This document shows positions 37,428 to 47,460 of a stretch of DNA of 64,000 nt, piece by piece; positions within the stretch are counted from its first letter, which is position 1, and each line of letters opens with the position of its first letter. The stretch spans positions 12,162,406 to 12,226,405 of the forward strand of contig NC_092655.1 in assembly GCF_032118995.1 (NCBI RefSeq), in the 5' to 3' direction. The translations under genes and the position numbers were made by a program. Under the pieces are notes generated by a model that had not been told where the DNA came from, did no database searches, and worked only from the letters and a program-made list of their open reading frames with translations. Source of the DNA: Asterias amurensis. Its lineage: Eukaryota; Echinodermata; Asteroidea; Forcipulatida; Asteriidae.

Positions 37428-37736
37428 TTTTACCCATACACCTATGTGTCTTAGCACTGTATACTCAGTACTTTCCCGAGTCCTGTGAAAAAATATCCTT
37501 TATCCCCGATGCAAATTTAACATCTATTATATCGTTGCGGTACCCGCTGCCAAAACATAGGATTCGAACTGCCTCTAGCTACTGGGCAACCTCGGTAGTC
37601 TAGTTGGTAAGACACTGCACTAGAATTGCAAGGGTCGTGGGTTCGAATCCCACCCGAGTAATATGCCCGTGATACTTTTTTCACAGGACTCGGGAAAGTA
37701 CTGAGTATACAGTGCTAACACACATCGGTGTACGGG
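37428..37736 (+). mobile_element. tRNA-like SINE with an inverted partial copy
   Basis: The plus-strand unit has TAGTCTAGTTGGTAAGACAC (A-box-like) and GTGGGTTCGAATCCCACCCG (B box), followed by GGACTCGGGAAAGTACTGAG. The 37428-37497 part is the inverse of that tail (CTCAGTACTTTCCCGAGTCC), so the whole folds back. The end lies about 35 bp from gene B exon 3. Confidence 0.7.
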
Positions 37737-37889
37737 AAAAAAAAACCTGTTAATTGGCTCATACTCACTTGTGATGGCGAGGGCCATCCACTACGTTACC
37801 GTCCACAGCTTTTGAGGATGAATATATACTTTGTAGTCAGAGCTTTGTTCCGTGTGGAATCCGATGATGGACAATGCTGTCAAACAAAC

Positions 37890-38235
37890 AGTCAAATCAA
37901 TTCAAGTCAAATCAAATCAATTCAATTCTTTATTCAATTCTTTATTCATCATGTCCAACACGAAAGTCACTTTCTACATGAACCGTAGAAATTAAAACAC
38001 CAAAAATCTACTAAAATATCACACGGTACATATAAATAGTTTTTTTTTAAATACACCGGAATTAAAATATTCATCAAAACAGTTAATAAACCAAGGATGA
38101 ATTGCAAGGAAAGGAAGGGGGTGGAAAAGGACAGAAGGAAGGGTGGGGTGGGAAGACAATACATGGGAACAAGGGAGTGGCCATAGGTAACATGGATTGG
38201 TAAGTACGAAGCAGTACATCTAATTAGATTGTTGT
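37890..38235 (-). repeat. Probable LINE/SINE tail with (CAATT)n and A/G-rich body
   Basis: AATCAATTCAATTCTTTATT at its left end, as in many L2-like tails read on the minus strand, then GGAAAGGAAGGGGGTGGAAA. The 90-codon minus frame here has no recognised domain. Confidence 0.4.
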
Positions 38236-38330
38236 GCACGAAAACATTAAATACATGTCTATTTTTTGCTGAAACTGGCCAGGAAAACCTACAGTTAGAG
38301 TCTTTTCGTTACAAATCTCAAACATCACCT

Positions 38331-38716
38331 TTAAGACACTGGACACTCTGTATGTCAAAGACCACTCTTCTCACTTGGTGTATCCCACCATATGCATAAA
38401 ATAACAAACCTGTGGACATTCTTGAGCTCGATTGGTCGTCGGAGTTGCGAGATAACTACGAACGAAAAAACACCCTTGTAACACGAAGTTGTGTGCTTTC
38501 AGATGCTTGATTTCGAGACCTCATATTCTAAAATTTAGGTTTCGAAATCAAATCGTGGAAAATTGTTTCTTTCTCGAAACCTAAGTCACTTCAGAGGGGA
38601 GCCGTTTTTCACAATGTTTTAATACTACCAACCTTTCCCCATTACCCGTTACCAAGTGAGGTTTTATGATGATAATTATTTTGAGCAATTACCAATAGTG
38701 TCCCACTGCCTTTTAA
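38331..38716. mobile_element. TTAA-type MITE, copy 12
   Basis: Reverse orientation, TTAAGACACTGGACACTCTG to GTGTCCCACTGCCTTTTAA. Intron 2 of gene B. Confidence 0.85.
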
Positions 38717-38891
38717 GAGCAAAACTCATGACGTGATTTGGGTCATCAGCAATAAATAGTTTGCACATTTCAAGTTTGTACATTTCGTTCGGTCAAAAGA
38801 AGAAATGAAATGCAGTTTCGATGAGTATCTCAAAAATACATTAATATGTTGGATGTCAAAAACAAGTCACGAATATATTGTTGTTACAGCA

Positions 38892-39470
38892 GACGAAAAT
38901 TATTTTAGCGTGAAAACGTTTGTGACCTTGTTTTACTAAATTCTCAAAAACTATAGCACCTCAGCAAGTAACATTTTAAGGTATAAAGCTTTCTACTTTC
39001 ATTATTTTCAAACAGTGTCAACTTAAAAGGAACATGTTGCATTGGATCGGTCGAGTTGGTCTTTCAAAAGCGTATGTAACCGTTTGTTATAAGATGCATT
39101 TGGTTAGAAAGATGTATAAAAAGTAGAATACAATGATCCACACACATTTGCCTCGAAATTGCGTGGTTTGCCTTTTACTTTCTGCGAACTAACACGGTCG
39201 GCCATTTATGGGAGTCAAAAATTTGACTCCCATAAATGGCCGACCGTGTTTGTCGACGAGGTAAGAAGAAAACCACGCAATTTCGAGTGATACTTGTGTG
39301 GATCATTATATTATATTCTACTTTTAAAACATCTTCTCTAACCATATGCATTTTATAACAAACGGTTACAAACGCTTTTAAAAGACTAACTCGACCAAAG
39401 GCAAAGTGTTCCTAAAATGTTACTCTGTGGAAGTGTGTTTTGTGCTACAAAAAGTACCCAAATCATTTGA
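38892..39470. mobile_element. GGATTTGGGTAC-family fragment split by an inserted element
   Basis: The left part 38892-39025 (CGAAAATTATTTTAGCGTG to AAACAGTGTCAACTT) and the right part 39413-39470 (GTGTTTTGTGCTACAAAAAG, TACCCAAATCATTTG) are consecutive pieces of one element. They are separated by the inverted-repeat element 39026-39412. Confidence 0.65.
39026..39412. mobile_element. Long inverted-repeat element with a perfect central hairpin
   Basis: The ends TCGGTCGAGTTGGTCTTTCA and AAGACTAACTCGACC are inverse, as are CCGTTTGTTATAAGATGCAT and ATGCATTTTATAACAAACGG. The centre 39192-39251 is a perfect palindrome (AACACGGTCGGCCATTTATG and its inverse). Confidence 0.85.
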
Positions 39471-39786
39471 AGTAGGTCTGTACAAACTCCGTGGCCAAAG
39501 AATATGACACTAGAGAGGTAAGTTTTAGGGGAAAGCAACCACGTCGGTTTTAAAATAGAGTTGAATCCAACCAAGTTATCATGTCATTTGAATGTTGTCG
39601 GGCTATCACGGCTTGACGTAGTGATAAAACGTTGCATATACGACCCCAGCCTTTGTCAATTATTATTATGTTTTATATAAAGTTAAATTTTTGTCAAAAT
39701 AATACTAGTTGTCACTAATTGTTGAGCGATTACTAAGCTGTACCCTGTACCCTTACCCACTCTGGCAAGATTTCAGTTCGGGAATG

Positions 39787-40155
39787 TGACTAGGTCACAA
39801 AGTGATCAGTCCTCCTCACTTGGTGTATCCCAACATAAGCATATAATAACAAGCCTGTAAAAATTTGAGCTAAATTGGTAATCGAAGTTGCGAGAAAAAG
39901 ATGAGAGAAAACATATCCTTGTTGGACGAATTTGTGTGCTTTTCAGATAGGAATAAAAGACTTCTAGCTAGTAAGAAGCCTTTTATTATTTAAGTGAGAA
40001 ATTACCCTCTTTCTCGGAAATCTATGCTACTTCAGAGGGGGAGCCGTTCCTCACAATGTTTTATACTATCAACAGCTCTCAAATGCTCGTTACCAAGTCA
40101 GTTTTTAAGTTAATGTGTGTTTTGAGTAATTACCAAACGTGTACCCTCCTTTTAA
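39787..40155. mobile_element. TTAA-type MITE, copy 13 (old, diverged)
   Basis: Internal boxes are recognisable (CCTCACTTGGTGTATCCCAA, CAGAGGGGGAGCCGTT, TTTTGAGTAATTACCAA). The terminal repeats are eroded. Confidence 0.65.
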
Positions 40156-40175
40156 ATGCCCGAGTTTGTACGTAC

Positions 40176-40238
40176 GTTTGAGCTATATAGAATGTCATCC
40201 ACCCCTCCTAAGCCGTCCCAATCAGCACCACCTTGAGC
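40176..40238 (-). CDS. Gene B exon 2, acidic spacer
   Basis: AQGGADWDGLGGVDDILYSS after a CAG acceptor, with a GTACGTAC donor. It is 63 nt against 64 in C, because TATAGCTC replaces TATGAACTC. Using the second GT of the donor run would give 67 nt and the correct phase. Confidence 0.7.
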
Positions 40239-40602
40239 CTGTTCAGATAAAATAGAAAAAAACATGAACAATCGAGTCATTTTGGGTCTACCATGAGCTA
40301 TTAATTTTAGAAGAGAAGACTCACTCATGTTCTCTTTCATCTAGAAGTTAAAACTATCAGTTTTAACAAACGTGAGAACGTTTATCGAAATCGGTGCACA
40401 AATGTTCAGCCAAGGCGGCCATTGAAGGAAAACACATCACACAAGTGTTCTATAAGCCTTTTTGAGGTATGGCAGACGTGATAGGAGTGTACATTTATTT
40501 TTTGTTTGGGTGTATACACACAAATTTATCAAAACCTTATAATAGTGTTGTAGCAATGTGTCAGCCATATCTCAAAAAGGCTTATACATAGGCGTTGGTT
40601 TC

Positions 40603-40890
40603 AGTGTCATTAAGGGACAGTGTCATAAGGGACAGTGTCAATAAGAGACAGTGTCATAAGGGACAGTGTCATAAGGGGCAGTGTCATAAGGGACAGTGTC
40701 ATAAGGGGACAGTGTCATAAGGGACAGTGTCATAAGGGACAGTGTCATAAGGGACAGTGTCATAAGGGACAGTGTCATAAGGGACAGTGTCATAAGGGAC
40801 AGTGTCATAAGGGACAGTGTCATAAGGGACAGTGTCATAAGGGACAGTGTCATAAGGGACATTGTCATAAGGGACAGTGTCATAAGGGAA
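40603..40890. repeat. 15-bp minisatellite (CATAAGGGACAGTGT)
   Basis: About 18 head-to-tail units, most of them identical, with a few 1-base variants (GGGGACAG, ATTGTCATAAG). It lies in intron 1 of gene B. The open frames translating it as GQCHK or YDTVP repeats reflect only the period of three. Confidence 0.92.
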
Positions 40891-41376
40891 TGTATTCCCT
40901 GAGTAGATATACACCATTTAAACCGAGACAAAATAGGACAGTAGAGTTAAACGGGTCGGAAAGGTCCACAGTTGGAGAACGTGTACAAAACCAAAGGGGC
41001 CCGTTTCAAAAACAGTTTGAGTATAAACAAAGAGGGACTATATCTGGTCCACAGTTACAGACGTATACAAGCTTGCATGTGTGTGTTTCCCGATGGGGAA
41101 AGTAACATAAACTATGGAAAGTCACGAGGACGGTATGAGATAAATTTTGTACGCGATTTGATGAATGGGAGACAGAATCACCTCTGTGACAACAGTACTC
41201 AGAGTCTCATTTTGATGTTCAAACCAATGTGCAAGTTACTAGGATCTAACAATGAAGGACGTTAGGAAAAGGCCTAAAGCAGATTTTGTGCGCGTCTTTT
41301 TGCTTTATTGATGAGGCGACAAAGCCAAAGCAAAGGTAAGGTTTGACAAGGTCCATAAGAAGAAAGAGCAGAGGTT

Positions 41377-41770
41377 TGAAAAAAAGGGAGCACGAACCGA
41401 GTTTCGAAATGACCAAAAGGGAGAATCGCGAGCCGAGGATTGGAAAAGGCACAGGGGGAGCCTCATTTTAAAAGGCATAAAGGGAGCACCAGGCGATGTT
41501 TAGAAAAAGCCAAAAGTAAGCACGAGCCGAGGTTTGGAAAAAGCACAAGGGAGCACGAGCCGAGGTTTGGATTAGGCCCACAGGGAGCACAGGCTGAGGT
41601 TCGTAAAAGGCCGAAAGAGAGTACCACGAGCGTAGATTGGCAAGGGCACAGGAGGAGCCTGAGCCGAGGTTTGAAAAAGACCAAAAGGGAGCCTAGGTTG
41701 GAAAAGGGCCGTATAGGAGCAAGAGCCGAAGTTTGCAAAAGACCAAACACTCGAGCCGAGGCTCGGTAAA
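41377..41770. repeat. Degenerate minisatellite, unit about 36-38 bp (GGGAGCACGAGCCGAGGTTT)
   Basis: About ten imperfect units with GAGCCGAGGTTTG and AAAAGGCACAAAGGGAGC cores. In intron 1 of gene B. Open frames on both strands follow the repeat and have no domain signature. Confidence 0.8.
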
Positions 41771-42056
41771 TGCCCCAAAATAATAGTTCCATTCAAATGA
41801 GCTAAGAAACATATTATAAACAAATACAGATAATAACCCAATCTTCATTCTTAGAGGCAAGGCAGATTGTTGTTAGAAGAGTGCACCATATTGGTGGAAA
41901 TGTTAATGTGTACGGAAACATCTCAAGGGGGCAACGATGCAATGTCAATGGGATAAAAAAAAAACAATTGTCCCCGCCCCCCCCCAGCTTGCCCCTACCC
42001 CTATCACGCCATGGACAGGTGAGAGTAGAGATACAGAAATAAATGATTGTCCTTAC

Positions 42057-42113
42057 CACTGCTCCCTTGGTTGTCAAGACGCTGAACAGTAACACAAGGA
42101 TGAAGACCTCCAT
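42057..42113 (-). CDS. Gene B exon 1, signal peptide
   Basis: MEVFILVLLFSVLTTKGAV, 57 nt, phase 0, donor GTG|GTAAGG. One of the clearest paralogous exons, with the ACAATGG start context conserved. Confidence 0.85.
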
Positions 42114-42193
42114 TGTACATTAATTTATTCTCATCTGTTCCTCTCTTCTCACTGATGCAGACACCAATTGATTTTAAGTTCTCTCTCAGTTGC

Positions 42194-42208
42194 TTTTTAT
42201 TATAAAAA
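42194..42208 (-). promoter_or_regulatory. TATA box of gene B
   Basis: TTTTTATAATAAAAAGCA on the minus strand, about 85-95 nt above the ATG, in a block nearly identical to gene C (CCAGGGTTTTTATAATAAAA). The upstream TTTTGTCAAACTGGACAGCT is also shared with C. Confidence 0.65.
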
Positions 42209-42355
42209 CCCTGGCTAAAAAATATTGATTTGCCTAGAGGAAATGACGCCATGGCGGCCATGCTTTCAAGGTTTTTTTTCTTTGGACACGTTAAAATCAT
42301 TACTCAAAAACACATTTGGTTTTGTCAAACTGGACAGCTCTTGAAATAACGTATT

Positions 42356-42530
42356 AAGCACTCTACACTGGAAACGTGTGGTCATTGTTGTAGTCCAGTA
42401 TTCTCACTTAAGTTAGTATGTTCCAGCATATGCGGAAAACAGCAAATCAATGAAAATTGGGACTCAATTGGTCATCGACGTTGCAAGAGAATAGTGATAA
42501 AAAAAACAATCTGTTTAGCTTTCAGATGAC
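42356..42530. mobile_element. TTAA-type MITE relic, copy 14
   Basis: Only the TTCTCACTTAAGTTAG, CAGCATATGCGGAAAACAG and TCAATTGGTCATCGACGTTG boxes survive. The same relic, better preserved, lies upstream of gene C at 62945-63275, so it predates the B-C duplication. Confidence 0.6.
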
Positions 42531-42970
42531 TAAAAAAAAACAATCAACCATCTACATCAAATAACAGCCGTGATCTTTGCAATTGAATTTTGTCATCAGG
42601 GTGCGTGACATTGAGCATTAGAAGGCCTCAATTAAACACGGCCTTTGTATATGTTTGTTGGTTTTGAGTGTAGTAGGTTACTGGGTTATGGTTGTGTTTG
42701 GTTTTAATAGGTCATTGGTGTGGAAATGCTTGTCTTTCATCAATTGTAGCCGTTGATGGCGTTGTTATTGTTTGTTTGGTTTATAAGTTCCAAACGCCAT
42801 GTGCAGTTTCCTCTTGTACATAATTATCAGAAATCGAAAAGCATTCAGTCTTTTGTTTCTCATCCAGAGTTTAACCAATTGAAGTGGTTTCCACGACTCC
42901 GAAATAACGAATACGGGAATAGCTAGTTGATAAAATGGGAACACCAGCAACAAACAAACCGGTGCAAAAC

Positions 42971-43330
42971 TTAAAGGCAGTGGACACTATTGGTAATTGT
43001 CAAAGACTAGCCTTCATAGTTGGTGCATCTCAACATGTGCATAAAATAACAAACCTGTGAAAATTTGAGCTCAATCAGTCATCGAAGTTGCGAGGTCACA
43101 CGAAGTTGTATGCGTTTAGATGGTTGATTTCGAGACCTCAAGTTCTAAATCTGAGGTCTCGAAATCAAATTCGTGGAAAATTACTTCTTTCTCGAAAACT
43201 ATGATACTTCAGAGGGAGCCGTTTCTTACAATGTTTTATACCATCAACCTCTCCCCATTACTCGTCACAAAGAAAGATTTTATGCCAATAATTATTTTGA
43301 GTAACTACCAATAGTGTTCACTGCCTTTAA
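42971..43330. mobile_element. TTAA-type MITE, copy 15
   Basis: Reverse orientation with excellent ends TTAAAGGCAGTGGACACTAT and GTGTTCACTGCCTTTAA. Inserted in the spacer block that is uninterrupted at 22.9 kb, so it postdates that duplication. Confidence 0.88.
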
Positions 43331-43555
43331 AGCAACTTGAAGTTTGTATACATCAATTGTTTGTAATATTTGGCTGCTTAAAAAATTAAAAAAACTGCTG
43401 AGAATACTCACATCGCGGGAATGAAGTCTGTTGTCAACAACACCACACGGCGTGGGATAGTGAGTGGTCTTCACAGCGAAACAACTTGTCAGACATAATA
43501 GATGTTAAATTTGCATCGGGGATAAAGAATACTATTATTATTATTATTTTGTTGT

Positions 43556-43806
43556 TTACCCATACACCGATGTGTGTTTAGCACTGTATACTCGGTACTT
43601 TCCCGAGTCCTGTGAAAAAAATATCACAGGCATGTTACTCGGGTGGGATTCGAACCCACGACCCTTGCAATTCTTGCAAAAAGACACTGCTCTAAAATTG
43701 CAAGGGTTATGGGTTCGAATCCCACCCGAGTAGCATGCCTGTGATATTTGTACACAGGACTCGGGAAAGTACTGAGTATACAGTGCTAACACACATCGGT
43801 GTATGG
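43556..43806. mobile_element. Head-to-head inverted pair of tRNA-like SINEs
   Basis: 43556-43683 is a minus-strand copy (CCCATACACCGATGTGTG ... GGGTGGGATTCGAACCCACG) and 43681-43806 a plus-strand copy (GGGTTCGAATCCCACCCGAG ... CACACATCGGTGTATGGG). Together they form a palindrome of about 250 bp. Confidence 0.8.
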
Positions 43807-43854
43807 GTAAAAACCAAAATTAATAATCTTGTCAGACCATGCCCCCTGGCCAGG

Positions 43855-43969
43855 GGTGCCTTTTTTCGCGGCTGTAACCAATAAATGTTTCGGTCATTGG
43901 CCAGTGATTTACCAATGGCCAATTCAATCGAAACAGTTATTGGTTACGACCGCGAAATCGCACGGCACC
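43855..43969. mobile_element. Hairpin MITE (GGTCGTAACCA family), copy 2
   Basis: GGTGCCTTTTTTCGCGGCTG / CGACCGCGAAATCGCACGGCACC arms with an inner ATTGGCCAGTG/ACCAATGGCCAAT pair. Related to 7789-7900. Confidence 0.75.
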
Positions 43970-44207
43970 AAGCCAGCGACCACACTAAAGTTTCATCATC
44001 TGTCAGTAGTAGTTGAGTGCCGTCAATCCCCGGGGTGTAGCCGGTCAGCATCTCATACAGGACTCTGAGTCGAAGCAGGCCGTAGCGTTGGCATACAACC
44101 AAATGACTTATTATGTTAATCCGCAAGGTGTCAAATGAAGCATGACCACTTGTAGTTATAAAGGAACTCAGGTGTTCAGCCTGGCGATAAGGAATGTTTA
44201 GCTCGGT

Positions 44208-44672
44208 ACATGAGGCTGTGTCCCTGAGCAAAACACATAACTAGATGCTTCTCTCAACCCACGGGTATTAATGGGTACATGTGAGGGCAGAGATGGCTCT
44301 TGTAATGGACCCTTCCCATGAAATATGCTAATCACATTCACGCATGCGTACAGACCATGTTGGTTGGCAAACGCCATAGAGTTGTGCACTAAGCAGACGC
44401 GCAATCGCGTCTGCGTCACGCACACATTAGCCGTGTGCAAAACGGTGCGATGTTCCCTCATTTTGCCAACCAAAACGTTAGTGCGCACGCGCTATGTGCA
44501 ATTTACATATTTCATGGGAAGGGTCAATTGATATAGCCGAGTAGCTCATATTTGTTGCACAAGGCTGTATACTCCCCACCAGGGAGCTGAGATGGTTTTA
44601 GGAATGATTTAAGGCCCAGTGACCAGGGTTAATAACGGAAGCGCTTTGAGATGTCCTCAGGGGGCTGGGCAT
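44208..44672 (+). mobile_element. SINE-like repeat split by a MITE
   Basis: 44208-44307 (GAGGCTGTGTCCCTGAGCAAAA, AACCCACGGGTATTAATGGG) and 44526-44672 (GGGAGCTGAGATGGTTTTAG, GGAAGCGCTTTGAGATG) are two halves of a CCCTGAGCAA-type SINE body. A 218-bp hairpin element separates them. Confidence 0.6.
44308..44525. mobile_element. MITE with 20-bp perfect terminal inverted repeats
   Basis: GACCCTTCCCATGAAATATG at the left and its exact inverse CATATTTCATGGGAAGGGTC at the right. Inner arms GTTGGTTGGCAAACGC and TTTTGCCAACCAAAACG are also inverse. Confidence 0.85.
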
Positions 44673-44689
44673 CGTAGAAGGTGTGGCTT

Positions 44690-45470
44690 AGATCGCGAAA
44701 ACGCAGGCATGTATACGCGCTTATTGTACAATTTGACGTGTCTGAGATCCGGGTACAAAGCTTAATTTGTTTAACAAGTTATTTTAATTTAGCAGCGTGG
44801 ATGGTATCTGTGGTTGCTGGGCACCTCTCTTCAGCCAACAAACAGGATCACACATTTAGATGTTAACAAAATTTCAGGGTGGGGTATTTGGGGAAAAGGA
44901 TTTTCGAAACGTTTACAAAATAGTGGGCAAATTTAAGCTTGCTCATCTCACTTTAGTCACACCTCTGTTAACGCGGGCTCCACTCTAGCACCGAGTGCCG
45001 GCTCAAAAAGTGCATAAATTGTTGTAGAAAAGTATATTAAAAGACCCATGGGGTAAACAATTTTTTGTTCCACGGACTTAAACAACTCGGTGGAGAGAAG
45101 CAAATTGTACAAAGTGCCTTGCTCAAGGACACAGGTGAAGCAACTAACCAGGCCAGGATAGTGTCAATGCTGTCAATTACAGATGTTCACAGCCTTAGGC
45201 CACGACAATCATATTTTGAGAAGGAAACTTGATAAACACTGACCCGATGAGCCATTTTGGCTCGGGACAGACTCTCATACATAGTGTTGATATAAATTTC
45301 ATTCAGAATAGTTGGTGTTGTCTAGTAATAAAGTTCATAGTTTGTATCTTTACAAGCAGCGGATAAAAAGAGTCTTTGCTTTCCAACTCAAGGTAACCCA
45401 ATAAAGTAAATATCAAAGAGATGACAAATATGTGCAGTGCTTACTTTTAGCGAGATTTCAGCTATTAACT
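44690..45470. other. Intergenic, nothing recognised
   Basis: No coding frame of note, no tandem repeat and no terminal inverted repeat that I could see. Confidence 0.45.
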
Positions 45471-45476
45471 TATAGG

Positions 45477-45625
45477 CAATGGGAGACTTTCAGGACGCTT
45501 GGTGGCAGCAGACTTACCAGGTAAAATCCATTGTTCTTGGTAATGTGCGCGTACCCAGAACTACGTAAACAATGGGCATTTACCTGGTAAGTCTGCTGCC
45601 ACCTACCGTTCTAAAGTCTCCTATT
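45477..45625. mobile_element. Hairpin MITE (GGTGGCAGCAG family), copy 4
   Basis: CAATGGGAGACTTTCAGGAC / GTTCTAAAGTCTCCTATT. The arms are nearly identical to copy 3, suggesting fairly recent activity. Confidence 0.85.
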
Positions 45626-45699
45626 AGGGTAGTGATCTTTGATTTGTGTTTATACATCTTCTGATGAGTTTTTTATTACTTCCATAGAAAATTAGTCAA

Positions 45700-46100
45700 G
45701 ATTTCCCCACGATTCCAACAGGATCCACCGGGATCCTACCGGTATAGAGAATCATCCAAGTTTCTTACCAAGATCCATGTTAAGGTCAGTCAGAAGATAA
45801 GGAATATCGGCCTGGAACCTGATTTAGTACAGGGAAACCTTTATAGGTTACTGTCACGTGATGTGATGCCACTTTCAACAAAGATACTGCGGTTTGCTAT
45901 AACTTAGATACCACTGGCAGCCCCAAAAATGAAGCCGGGATTGTGCCAGGATTCTGCTGGGATCGCACTAGGATGAGAGAAACTCCTGGATATCCCGGTT
46001 CTTTACTGGGATCCCGGTCATGGTCATTGAGAAGAAATTGGATTCCGGTTAGATTAATCGGGATTCCAGTTGGATTAGGCTGGATTCCAGTTGGTTTAAA
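45700..46100. repeat. Block paralogous to 24.2-24.9 kb with GGATTCCAGTTGG units
   Basis: GGATCCACCGGGATCCTACC matches GGATTCCACCGGGATCCTGC at about 24856. The units at 46030-46100 are the same minisatellite as 24195-24835 but only about four remain. Confidence 0.65.
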
Positions 46101-46282
46101 AGACATCCTTTGGATCTGTTTAATTTATTGCTTTTTTTTCTTTTTGTGTTATAGTGTTTATTGACTCTTATTGTTTTTTCTCATTGCTTATCTTTTTTTA
46201 GCTTAATGTTAACATGTCAATATTGTCTTTACAGCGATTTGGATTTGTTTATGTAAGACTCACGTAATATCATCTGTTGATT

Positions 46283-46790
46283 GTCAACGCCTTCAACGGC
46301 TCCAAAATCGTGCAGCTAAACTGATCTACCTGGCCAAGAAATATGAGTCACTCCCATCCTTCACGATCTTCACTGGCTGACAGTCTCTAACCGTATCAAT
46401 TTTAACATACTTACCCTGGTCTATAAATGTCTCAATACCGCCTCTGCGCCTTCATACCTAACGGATCTCATTCAGTTGTACAAACCTAACAGATACCTCC
46501 GGTCATCTACTGACACCAGACTACTTGCCATCCCCAAAACACGCACCACTACTGGGGAAAAAAGCTTCCACGCTGCTGCCCCCAAACTCTGGAATGATTT
46601 ACCTCAAAGCATCCGCCACTCTAGCTCACTAGCAGCCTTCAAGAAATCTCTCAAAACACACCTGTTCAAAAGATTTGCTTGCTTTTATTTCTTATATGCT
46701 CTTTGTTTATTTTGTGTGTACAGCGCTGTGGTACTTTCCCCTGTTAGTTAGAGCGCTTTGTAGATACCTTGTAAAGACGCTATATTCAAT
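46283..46790 (+). mobile_element. LINE 3' fragment (CR1/L2-like RT C-terminus)
   Basis: Across frames the DNA encodes RLQNRAAKLIYLAKKYESLP, then LIQLYKPNRYLRSSTDTRLL, TTTGEKSFHAAAPKLWNDLP and SSLAAFKKSLKTHLFKRF. This is the typical end of ORF2 in CR1/L2-type non-LTR retrotransposons. A frameshift near 46370 (LHWLPVS-like region) and the missing RT core make it dead. The tail GCGCTTTGTAGATACC...CGCTATA follows. Confidence 0.85.
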
Positions 46791-47265
46791 AATATACCAC
46801 GCTATGGTATACCACACGAGGCTACTACATACAACATTGTACTGTAGATCTGTATCAGGTTTTCATGCAATGCCACATTAGGCTACATTGGTATACCATG
46901 TGGGAGGCCACTGCATCATACAGCTTTGGCTACTGTAAATTTTGTACTGGGTTCCTTCTTTACATTATTAGGCTGTACTGGTATATCATATGAGGCTATT
47001 GCATACAGCAATGGCTACTGTGGATCTGTATCAGGTTCATGCAATGCCACATTAGGCTACATTGGTATACCATGTGAGAGGCAACTGCATACAGCATTGG
47101 CTACTGTGAATTGGTATTTGGTTCCTTCGGTGCCTTTTAGGCTATACTGGTATACTATAATATGAGGCTATACTGCATACAACATTGGCTAATGTGATAT
47201 TGTAATGGTATACCATGTGTGGCTACTGCATAAAGCATTGGCTACTGTGATACTGCAGAGGTTTC
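46790..47265. repeat. Degenerate long-unit tandem repeat (GGTATACCATGTGAGGCTAC)
   Basis: Alternating units of about 60-120 bp: GGTATACCATGTGRGGC, GCATACAGCATTGGCTACTG and TGGATCTGTATCAGGTT. The pattern is seen at least five times. Confidence 0.7.
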
Positions 47266-47369
47266 CTGTGATAGACTATATTATAACACCCCTTGCAAGT
47301 ATTCTGCCTGCTCATTGGTTTAGAGCGCGTCACATGACATGTCTTAGTTTTGCTAGACGACGGCCGTGT

Positions 47370-47460
47370 GATAGTGCGTCGGTTTGCCATGCGCTAGTCC
47401 GAAGACTAGCACACGGCGCCGTGCGCTAGTCCGACAGACTAGCACACGGCGTGCAGTACC
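47370..47460. repeat. Inverted and direct repeats of GCGCTAGTCCG / AGACTAGCACACGGC
   Basis: CATGCGCTAGTCCGAAGACTAGCACACGGC is followed by a second GTGCGCTAGTCCGACAGACTAG copy. Compact GC-rich hairpins beside a larger palindrome. Confidence 0.6.

Larger units (their letters stand above)
34993..37876 (-). pseudogene. Gene B FTP domain 1 (exons 3-5), exon 3 broken
   Basis: Exon 37769-37876 starts SIIGFHTEQSSDY as in gene C. It then loses four bases in the DSNLYPSS region, so TCAAAAGCTGTGGACGGTAA is read out of frame and reaches TAG. A 1-nt gain just before the donor restores the original phase. Exons 36181-36270 (NDKRPFWTVRLEEEHCIGK, NRRDCC) and 34993-35235 (SDRLGNAVVRAGVSKFYNLN, EEYPIERCQKLE) are intact. 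Confidence 0.8.

Noticed and set aside
37600-37665. Possible functional tRNA gene
   Set aside because: A and B boxes are present, but the cloverleaf is incomplete and the sequence recurs as an interspersed element with SINE-like flanks. The same applies to 9350-9420, 21232-21320 and 43630-43740.
40603-40890. Possible CRISPR-like array
   Set aside because: The direct repeats are contiguous with no spacers and the genome is eukaryotic.
40635-41105. 156-codon frame with GQCHK repeats
   Set aside because: The 15-bp minisatellite has a length divisible by three, so it stays open in several frames on both strands. It lies in an intron and has no conserved flanking protein.
41440-41792. 109-codon frames on both strands
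   Set aside because: They follow the degenerate 36-38-bp minisatellite and contain no domain.
46476-46751. Independent 91-codon gene (YKPNRYLRSSTDTRLLAIPK)
   Set aside because: It is the well-known C-terminal end of a CR1/L2-like LINE ORF2, detached from its RT core.
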